Shown in pieces: positions 58,101 through 64,000 of a stretch of 64,000 nt of DNA. The translations under genes were made by a program, and so were the position numbers. The stretch lies in contig JBGULC010000034.1 of assembly GCA_045114775.1 (NCBI GenBank), positions 1-64,000 on the forward strand. The letters run 5' to 3'. The first letter of the stretch is position 1, and each line of letters starts with the position of its first letter. Origin of the DNA: UBA3792 sp045114775 (GTDB lineage Bacteria; Bacillota; Clostridia; Christensenellales; CAG-138). Below the pieces are notes generated by a model. The model saw only the letters and a program-made list of their open reading frames with translations. It was not told where the DNA came from and did no database searches.

Positions 58101-61100
58101 GGTCCGGTTGAACGCCGCAAGCCGTTCCTTGCCCTCTTCCGTCAGCAGCGAGATCGCGTCGAGCGGTTCATCCCGCAATAGCGCTTTGAACGCCTGCTCC
58201 AGGCTTTCGAGGATGGAGCGGATATCCCATTCTTCATAGTGCTCCGTCTCGTATTCGCAATCGATCCGAAAGCCCTCCTCCGTGTCGAACACAAAGAAGG
58301 TCAGCGGCGCTTTCCTGTCGTCCGGCTGGAGCGCGACCTGCTCCGTAGGCCGTCCGCCGACGGTAAACGCCCCGCCGATCGCGCCTTCATAGACGAACAG
58401 GATGTTTGCCTTGACGTCGAACGCGCGGGAGATCTCCGCGAACGAATAGATGTCGTGCGCCATGCTGTCGTTGAGCTGCCTGCCGATGCGCGAAACGAAC
58501 GCGCTGCCGGTCTCTCCCTTTTTGAGATCGCAAACGACCGGAAGCGTGTGCACGAACATGCCGACGGCGTCCATCAGCCTTGCGTCGTTCCTGCCGTTGT
58601 AGACGGTGGTATAGACGCAGTCGCTGCGGGCGAGGAACTTCGCGAGCGTAAAGCCGAAGGCCGCGTTCCAGAGCGCGTTTGCCGTGGTCCGCGCGTTTTT
58701 CAGGAACCGTTCCGCGGCGGCGCGATCTACGGCGACGCGATGCGACAAAAGCCCGACGTCCGCAACCGCGTCGTTCTTATCGCGCACGGGCAGACAATCG
58801 GGGTCCAGACCGTCGAGCAGGGCGGTATAGTAAGCTTTCGCCTCCGCGTATGCCGGTCCCTTGCGAAGCGCTTCTTCCTCCAGCGCGTATTCAAAACCGG
58901 TAAAGCGTTCCGCTTTCGGCGCGCCGCCGCCGTAGGCAAGCTCAAGATCGCGCAGAAGCACCACGAGGGATTCTCCGTCAAAGACCAGATGATGCGCGTC
59001 AAAGAACAGATACAGGCTCGCGCCGTCCCGGATCAGCGCGGCGCGCACGAGCGGCTCCTCCGTCAGCCGGAACGGACGAACGAGTTCGGAAAAGCCAAGA
59101 TGCAGGTCCGATCGGTCGAGGTCCGCGATTTCGATTCGGTCTCCGTCGTGCCGTTCGGCCATGACCTTGCCGGATTCGGAAACGGCAAGCCGCGTCAAAA
59201 GATACGGATGGGCGTCGATCGCAGCGGAAAGCGCTTCTTTCAGGCGGTCCGCATCGACCGAGGGATCGAGCTTCAGAAGCAGCGGGATGTTGTAAGCGGT
59301 CGAGTTCGGGCTTGCAAGGCATTCCACATAGACGCCCTGCTGTACGCTCGACAGCGGATAGGTCTCCGTTTCGCCGGTCTGCGCTTCCTTCGGCGCTTCG
59401 GCCGGGCGCTCCTGCTTTTCCGAAGGCGCGAGGACCGAAGCAAGCTTTCGGATCGTTTCGTACTGACGGAGTTCCGAGATCCGCATGTTGACGCCGAACG
59501 CTTCGCTCAGAGCCACGTTCAGCTTCAGTACGCCGACCGAGGTGAGGCCTGCGTCCAAAAGATTCGTGTCGATCCCGAAGCCCGAATGCCCGATCGCCTC
59601 CGCCGCAAGATCGAAGACCTTTTGCTGCGTTTCGTTCTCGGGCGGCGTTTCCTGCGTCTGCTGACGCTCGGGATAGGGCAGCGCCTTCTTATTGACTTTC
59701 TGGTTCTGGTTCAGCGGGATGCGTTCGATCTGCATCGTCACCGCCGGGACCATGTAGTCCGGTTTTTCGGACCGGATAAACGCGTTCAGCGCCGCGACGT
59801 CGACCGGCTCGTCGGCGACGACGTACGCCGCGATGAATTTGCCGCCGGACGGCTCCGTAAAGTCCGCAACGGTCGCGTCTTTGATCCCGTCAAAGCGGCG
59901 GATGACCTCCTCGACCTCCTTGAGCTCCACGCGGAAGCCGCGGATCTTGACCTGGCTGTCGCCGCGACCCACGAACTGCAGATTGCCGTCCATGAGAAAG
60001 CGCACGCGATCGCCGGTGCGATAGGCGCGTTCATAGCCCGGCGCCGTGCAGAACGGGTTTTTGACGTACGCCTTTTCGGTCTTTTCGGGATCGTTGAGGT
60101 ATCCTGCGGTCACGTGCGGACCGGTGATCCAGAGCTCGCCCTTTGCGCCGGGCGGTACCAGGCGACCGGAACCGTCCACGACGTACAGCTTGACGTTGTC
60201 GACCGCATGTCCGATCGGGATATCCTCATACGGCCGGTCCACGGGGAACGCGGTGACCAGCACCGAACCCTCCGTCGGCCCGTACAGATTATAGAGCCGA
60301 AAATCCTTCGGCGGGTCGATCGGCACCAGCTTCTCTCCGGCGACCGAAAGCGTGCGGAGCGTCTTCGTGCCCTGCATGCGCAAAAACTGCGTGCCGACCT
60401 GCGTGGTCATGATGGAATTCGTGATCCCGTTTTCGTTGAAATAGCGCTGCAGCGCGAAGAGATCGAGCCGCAGCTCGTCCGGAATGATGTACAGCGCCGC
60501 GCCGGATGTGACGATGGGATAGGTGTCGAAAACATTGGCGTCGAAGCCGAAGCTCGCATAGACCGCGAACCGGCTGCCCTCTCCGAAGCGGAAGAAATCG
60601 CGTCCCCATGCGACGGTGACCATCGTGTTCGCGTGGCGGAACATAACGCCCTTCGGCTTTCCGGTCGAGCCGGAGGTGTACAGAACGATGAACAGATCCT
60701 CGGGCGACGGCGCCGTAAGCACGGTATCGTCGTCCGGAAGCGCCGGGATCGCGTCGGTCATCATCCGTTCGCCGGTAAAGTCGTCCGTGATGCGGTCCGT
60801 GAGCTCCTCCGTCGTGATCAGAAACGACGCGCCGGAATCCGAAAGCATCTGATTCAGACGCTCCATGGGGTACGAGGGATCCATCGGGAGGTATGCCGCG
60901 CCCGATTTCAGAACGCCCATCGAGCAGATCAGCATGTATTCGCACCGCGGGATCATGATCCCGACGATGCTGCCGCGTCCTACGCCGCGCTTCACAAGAT
61001 GCTTTGCAAGGCGCTCGGTCAGCCCGTCGATCTCGCGGTAGGTGAAGCGCCTGTCGAGATACACGAGGCATTCCGCGTCCGGGGTTTTCTGCGCCTGCAT

Positions 61101-62423
61101 CCGGAACAGATCGACCACGGTATGCGTCGTGTCGTATTCCTTTTCCGTACGGTTGAAGGCGTCGATGCGCGCGCGGTTCGCTTCGGAAACAGGGTCGATC
61201 GCGCCCATGCGGTCCGCGGTGCACATCTGCGCCGCGACGGTCTGAAACGTATCGGTGAAGCTTCGGATAAAGTCCTCCGTGTACAGAGACCGGCTGTACT
61301 TTGCGATCACCGCGTAGCCTTTTTGACGCTTGCGGACCGTGAATTCGAGGTCGCAGATCGGGTCGTTTGTGTTCAAAAGCTCGACCGGTGCGGCCGTTCC
61401 GCCGATCGCAACGTCGTTCAGAAGGTCCGCATGGTACACGAAGGAGAGGTTTTCGCGGATCCCGTACTTCGCCGCGAGCTCGGAAAAATCGACGCAGTCG
61501 TTCTGCTGCATCCGGTAATAGCTTTCATAGACGCGGGAAAGGTATGTCTTCGGGCTTTCGTCCGCCGAGAAGCGGACGCGGATCGGCAGCGTGCGCACGA
61601 ACATGCCGACGACCGGGTCGTTTTTGAACGCCGAACGCCCGTAATGCGCCGACGCAAAGACGGCCTCCTCCGTGCCGGCATAAGCCGCCAGCGTAAAGCC
61701 GAAGGCGCCGAGGAACAGCGCGTTCTCGCTGATCCCGTTCGTCTTTATGAAGGCTTGGGCCGCGCCGACCGGAAGGACGTTCATCGGGATCTCGCAAATA
61801 CCCATGCCGGAGGGCTTTTTCTTCAGAACCTGATCCGGATCGAGGCGGAAATCGAAATCCGCGCCTTCCAGCTCGTCGCGAAGCATCTCCCGGATCCGTT
61901 CCGTCCGTTCGGGATCCTTCGGCGCAGGCGTCAGAAGCTCGGAGAACGTCGGGGATTCCTTCAAAAGCGCTTCCCCGCCGTATGCTGCGGCGATCTCATC
62001 GAGCAGCAGACGCAGCGAAAAGCCGTCGAACACGATGTGATGCACGTCGAAGAGCAGCCCGTCGCCCTCGGGCGTGCTGAGATAGGCGAACCGGTACAGC
62101 GGACCGTTTGCGAGATCGAACGGTCGGATAAAACCCTTGACGCCCTCCTCGATCCGGTCCGCATGCAGCGCATCCACGCGGATCTCCGTCCGTTTGAATA
62201 CGATCGAGGGCACGCCCCGCGATTCCCGGATCACGGCAAACAGCGCCTCATGCCCTTCGGCGGCCGTCCTGACCGCGGCGATCAGCCGTTCCCGTTCGAC
62301 GTTCTCCGGTAGCCGCACGAGCACCGGGATATTGTATTTCAGTGTGTCCGGCGCCTGTACGCATTCGAGATAAATGCCGGTCTGCCCAGCGTTCAATAAG
62401 AGTTCTCGGTCCAAATCTGTCAT
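55167..62423 (-). CDS. Dimodular NRPS, C-A-T-C-A-T-reductase (dipeptide aldehyde / pyrazinone type)
   Basis: 2418 residues. Domains in order: C1 (1-430, HHIVFDG at 128-134), A1 (435-915, core YTSGSTGKPKG at 582), T1 (~925-1000, attachment Ser962 in GLTSVG), C2 (1020-1435, HHLVFDG at 1144-1150), A2 (1445-1930, YTSGTTGKPKG at 1595), T2 (1940-2010, Ser1978 in IGGSS), and a thioester reductase (~2050-2418, TGATGFLG at 2059, Tyr2214-x3-Lys2218). The reductase releases the chain as an aldehyde with NAD(P)H; such dipeptide aldehydes can cyclise to dihydropyrazinones. By eye, the ten A-domain pocket residues are D-A-F-I-S-A-L-V-L-K (A1) and D-A-M-F-S-G-G-I-F-K (A2), both hydrophobic. No Sfp-type transferase is in the window. 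It starts 14 bases after the phosphatase stop (ribosome site AAGGAGGCAGAAGATT). Confidence 0.93.
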   Translation of the reverse strand: MTDLDRELLLNAGQTGIYLECVQAPDTLKYNIPVLVRLPENVERERLIAAVRTAAEGHEALFAVIRESRGVPSIVFKRTEIRVDALHADRIEEGVKGFIRPFDLANGPLYRFAYLSTPEGDGLLFDVHHIVFDGFSLRLLLDEIAAAYGGEALLKESPTFSELLTPAPKDPERTERIREMLRDELEGADFDFRLDPDQVLKKKPSGMGICEIPMNVLPVGAAQAFIKTNGISENALFLGAFGFTLAAYAGTEEAVFASAHYGRSAFKNDPVVGMFVRTLPIRVRFSADESPKTYLSRVYESYYRMQQNDCVDFSELAAKYGIRENLSFVYHADLLNDVAIGGTAAPVELLNTNDPICDLEFTVRKRQKGYAVIAKYSRSLYTEDFIRSFTDTFQTVAAQMCTADRMGAIDPVSEANRARIDAFNRTEKEYDTTHTVVDLFRMQAQKTPDAECLVYLDRRFTYREIDGLTERLAKHLVKRGVGRGSIVGIMIPRCEYMLICSMGVLKSGAAYLPMDPSYPMERLNQMLSDSGASFLITTEELTDRITDDFTGERMMTDAIPALPDDDTVLTAPSPEDLFIVLYTSGSTGKPKGVMFRHANTMVTVAWGRDFFRFGEGSRFAVYASFGFDANVFDTYPIVTSGAALYIIPDELRLDLFALQRYFNENGITNSIMTTQVGTQFLRMQGTKTLRTLSVAGEKLVPIDPPKDFRLYNLYGPTEGSVLVTAFPVDRPYEDIPIGHAVDNVKLYVVDGSGRLVPPGAKGELWITGPHVTAGYLNDPEKTEKAYVKNPFCTAPGYERAYRTGDRVRFLMDGNLQFVGRGDSQVKIRGFRVELKEVEEVIRRFDGIKDATVADFTEPSGGKFIAAYVVADEPVDVAALNAFIRSEKPDYMVPAVTMQIERIPLNQNQKVNKKALPYPERQQTQETPPENETQQKVFDLAAEAIGHSGFGIDTNLLDAGLTSVGVLKLNVALSEAFGVNMRISELRQYETIRKLASVLAPSEKQERPAEAPKEAQTGETETYPLSSVQQGVYVECLASPNSTAYNIPLLLKLDPSVDADRLKEALSAAIDAHPYLLTRLAVSESGKVMAERHDGDRIEIADLDRSDLHLGFSELVRPFRLTEEPLVRAALIRDGASLYLFFDAHHLVFDGESLVVLLRDLELAYGGGAPKAERFTGFEYALEEEALRKGPAYAEAKAYYTALLDGLDPDCLPVRDKNDAVADVGLLSHRVAVDRAAAERFLKNARTTANALWNAAFGFTLAKFLARSDCVYTTVYNGRNDARLMDAVGMFVHTLPVVCDLKKGETGSAFVSRIGRQLNDSMAHDIYSFAEISRAFDVKANILFVYEGAIGGAFTVGGRPTEQVALQPDDRKAPLTFFVFDTEEGFRIDCEYETEHYEEWDIRSILESLEQAFKALLRDEPLDAISLLTEEGKERLAAFNRTEKEIEDTDIATLFRRIAAQYPDRTALICGDVRMTYRTVDDLSDRIAAYAKRLGIGPEDVVSVLIPRSEYMAVTALGALKAGAAYQPLDPGYPTERLQYMIGDANAKLLITDEELIGLLPDYKGPVLLLKDIASLPESGAVDTGFSPDNLFILLYTSGTTGKPKGVMLTHKNLVNFCDWYRTYYALTPESVVAAYASFGFDANMMDMYPALTTGAAVCIVPEDLRIDLPLLNEYYKKNGVTHVFMTTQMGRLFASQILDAALRHLSVGGEKLVPLQPPKGYTLTNGYGPTECTIFSTTQPVDRLYDRIPIGSPLSNYKLYVTDSFGHEMPVGAMGELWIAGRGVGRGYLNLPERTASVFTKNPFCNTPGFDRVFRTGDVVRRLNDGRIDFIGRNDGQVKIRGFRIELAEVEGVIRDYPGIRDVTVQAFEDEAFGGKYIAAYVVSDAAVDFGSLSDFIRGKKPSYMIPAAFMQLDAIPLNQNQKVNKRALPKPKRREETGDFVEPATPLEREICEKYASILGLERVSATDSFFDIGGSSISVAEIVMFAMNKGYPIVYKDVFANPSARELARVIVGQGKDEKSKAAADFDYTAINELIKVNAMDRVDEISARPIGNVILTGATGFLGVHVLYAYLKNTDGKITCLIRRGRYETAEKRMKTMLMYYFGEMMPELFNKRIFCVDGDITVPESLSALETADADTVINCAACVKHFAKDDILDRINVHGVENLIDFCVRSKKRLVQISTISVGGEIGTKNLQKLREDMLYFGQNVDNDYVRTKFLAERAILNARVNRGLDAVILRVGNLMGRHTDGEFQINFETNAFMRSLWAYIQLRKVPVTILEQPAEFSPIDSVANAVLTLAGADSRFSIFHVNNNHSVTMADLMAVVRQHGFDVSTVSEAEFKNTLSEATKHEEESRTVLSLVAYSNKEGDDLALVEADHRFTVNALFRLGFKWPIIDDSYLERVIRSLDSFGFFTETV

Positions 62424-62437
62424 AATCTTCTGCCTCC

Positions 62438-64000
62438 TTATACTCTGAAAACCAGCGTCAGAACGTTTCTGCCGTCAACATAGCTCCACCCGGCGCTTTC
62501 TGCGAGATTCCGGATAAACCGGATGCCGAGTCCGCCCTCGTCCATGCTTAAAAAGTCGTCGTCCTCCTTCAGCGTTTCCGAGAACGGGTCGAAGCGCGTG
62601 CCGTTGTCCCGAAGCTCCACGGTCAGCAGTTCGCCGTCGCGCCTCAGGCGATAATCAGCCTCGGTCGCGTTTGCGTACCGCACGATGTTGACGAAGGCCT
62701 CCTCACAGGCGAGCACGATCTTTTTCGCGTTCGCGCTCCCCTCGCATTCGGAAAGGATCTTTTGCTTGACCGGCTCGAACGCGTCGAGCGTCAGCGCCAG
62801 CGCCGTCCGCTCATCCGCTCCCGTATAATACGCCGCAACGACCGTGATGTCGTCGAACTGCTCACAGCCGGCAAAGAACGCGTCGACCGATTCCTCGACC
62901 GCCTTTACGGCCGTGCGGCTGTCCGTCCCGCCGAGCGCCTCCGTAAGCCTCAGGAGCCGTTCCGTGCCGTAAAAGGTTTTTTCCGCGCTGACCGCCTCGG
63001 TCACGCCGTCGGTATACAGCAGCATGCCTTCGCCGGGCGCAAGCGTTATGGTCTCCGTTTCGATGTCCGCGTCCGGGAAAAGTCCGAGCGCGATGCCGGG
63101 CTTCGGCTTCATATACGCAGCCGCGCCGCGCCTCAGCAGCGCGGGCGGGTTATGTCCCGCGTTGGCGCAGCGGACAACCCCGGTCTTCGGATCGATGAGC
63201 ATTGCGAACAGCGTGACGAACATGCCCTCTGGATTCTGCGCGCAAAGGTCGTCGTTGACGCTGTTCAGCGCCTCCGCCGGATCCTCGCAGTGCATGATCC
63301 GCTCCCGCACAAGGTTCTTGGTCAGCGCCATGAACAGCGCGCCTGCGATTCCCTTGCCGGAGACGTCCGCGATCAGCGCACAGTATTGCCCGTCGGGGCG
63401 CAGGAAGCAATCGTAGAAATCACCGCCGACCTCCTTTGCGGGCCGCATCAGCCCGCAGACGTCCACGCCGTCCCTGCAGTCATGGAACGACGCCGGAACC
63501 ATTCCGTACTGGATGCGTCGGGCAACGTCAAGCTGCGCGCGTTCATACTGCCGCTGTGCGGTGATCGTTTCGATATTGCGGATATAGGTGCGGATATCGC
63601 CGGACATCTTTTCGAACGCATCGGCGATCTGCTGGATCTCATCCTGTGAACGGATCGAAAGCGGCTCGTTCTCCGTCGACGGATCAAACTGTTCCATGCG
63701 CGCCGCGACGGTATGCAGAGGCCGGATCAGACGGCGGCGAAGCAGAAAATACAAAATGAGAAACGCGACGGTCAGGAACGCGGACACAGGCAGAACGCGC
63801 ACAAGAAACTGCTTCACGATCGCATCGTTGCTGACCTCGACGCTGACTTCCGCGCCGATCAGCGCAGCAATCCTTCTGTTCGGAGAAAAATAAGGCGTGA
63901 TCCATACGGACGTTTTGCCGAACTGATTGTCCAGAAGAAAGCGGCTGTCGCTTTCCCCTCCGGCAAGCGCGACGCGCTCCTGCTCACGCAGCGGCTCACG
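62438..64000 (-). CDS. RsbU/SpoIIE-type membrane phosphatase with HAMP and GHKL domains (5' part beyond the window)
   Basis: The frame stays open to base 64000, so at least 521 residues are encoded and the start lies outside. The visible part begins with an extracytoplasmic segment, a membrane helix, a HAMP linker (RPLHTVAARMEQF), a PP2C phosphatase with metal motifs GGDFYD and DVSGKGIAGAL plus LYTDGVTEA and FDDITVV, and a C-terminal GHKL domain with N-box CEEAFVNIVRYA and box GGLGIRFIRN. It should dephosphorylate a STAS antagonist in response to an outside signal. The NRPS follows 14 bases later, so the two are cotranscribed. Confidence 0.9.
   Translation of the reverse strand, partial: REPLREQERVALAGGESDSRFLLDNQFGKTSVWITPYFSPNRRIAALIGAEVSVEVSNDAIVKQFLVRVLPVSAFLTVAFLILYFLLRRRLIRPLHTVAARMEQFDPSTENEPLSIRSQDEIQQIADAFEKMSGDIRTYIRNIETITAQRQYERAQLDVARRIQYGMVPASFHDCRDGVDVCGLMRPAKEVGGDFYDCFLRPDGQYCALIADVSGKGIAGALFMALTKNLVRERIMHCEDPAEALNSVNDDLCAQNPEGMFVTLFAMLIDPKTGVVRCANAGHNPPALLRRGAAAYMKPKPGIALGLFPDADIETETITLAPGEGMLLYTDGVTEAVSAEKTFYGTERLLRLTEALGGTDSRTAVKAVEESVDAFFAGCEQFDDITVVAAYYTGADERTALALTLDAFEPVKQKILSECEGSANAKKIVLACEEAFVNIVRYANATEADYRLRRDGELLTVELRDNGTRFDPFSETLKEDDDFLSMDEGGLGIRFIRNLAESAGWSYVDGRNVLTLVFRV

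Noticed and set aside
58239..62312. Plus-strand open frame of 1357 codons across the NRPS (and others of 1034 and 501 codons elsewhere)
   Set aside because: Antisense shadow of a high-GC gene: Arg/Val/Asp-rich translation with no motif, no ribosome site and no domain. The minus-strand NRPS explains the open frame.
1..64000. CRISPR arrays, prophage or insertion-sequence transposases
   Set aside because: No direct-repeat arrays, no cas, integrase, capsid or transposase proteins were seen in any frame.

Overview
The window reads as a chromosomal segment of a moderately high-GC member of the Bacillota (class Clostridia), probably an uncultured gut lineage. Reasons: clostridial-type signals (strong AAGGAGG ribosome sites, TTGACA/TATAAT promoters with 17-base spacers), SpoIIE/RsbU-type phosphatases with STAS proteins, Bai-type NADH:flavin oxidoreductase, an AmmeMemoRadiSam set, NlpC/P60 proteins with clostridial surface domains, and a gut-type dimodular NRPS. 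No phage, IS transposase or CRISPR array is visible. Genus cannot be fixed from sequence reading alone.

Layout. 1-4.3 kb: translation genes (tRNA-Gly(CCC)-tuf, a lipoprotein amidase, serS, argS). 4.3-9.8 kb: one minus-strand run with its own promoter and terminator, holding a phosphatase/GHKL protein that lacks half its phosphatase domain, an HD alarmone-hydrolase-like protein, a STAS-kinase fusion, a degenerate GHKL protein, a STAS protein, a VanZ-VOC fusion and a VanX-like dipeptidase. 9.9-17.8 kb: Na/Pi cotransporter, then a redox operon (old-yellow-enzyme-type reductase, SDR, aldehyde dehydrogenase) and a divergent FAD protein. 18-29 kb: small cytoplasmic enzymes (HAD, SAM methyltransferases, P-loop kinases, XRE regulators, an ABC exporter), including two gene fusions and two repeat-like intergenic elements. 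29-38 kb: hemolysin III, AmmeMemoRadiSam genes, AlkD, GH13, methyltransferase, transglutaminase lipoprotein, CPA2 antiporter.

38.3-46.5 kb is the most unusual locus: DUF1257 (Ycf35-like), a Ycf46-like AAA ATPase, a radical-SAM activase-like protein, a polytopic membrane protein with a ComEA-type HhH domain, a DUF2997 mini-protein, a membrane Ser/Thr kinase and an uncharacterised 460-residue protein. The kinase and the HhH protein share a membrane module, which ties the two transcription units together. 46.5-53 kb: NlpC/P60 surface protein, three serine hydrolases (two recently duplicated), a GNAT gene and a GNAT fragment. 53.3-55 kb: GH2 glycosidase. 55.2-64 kb: a 2418-residue C-A-T-C-A-T-reductase NRPS (dipeptide aldehyde/pyrazinone type) directly behind an RsbU/SpoIIE-type membrane phosphatase whose 5' end lies beyond the window.

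How the genes work together: the NRPS and the phosphatase are probably one transcript, so product formation may be tied to partner-switching signalling; a second partner-switching operon lies at 6-9.8 kb and runs into envelope genes. Starts were moved where a downstream start has the better ribosome site; those choices are given in each entry.
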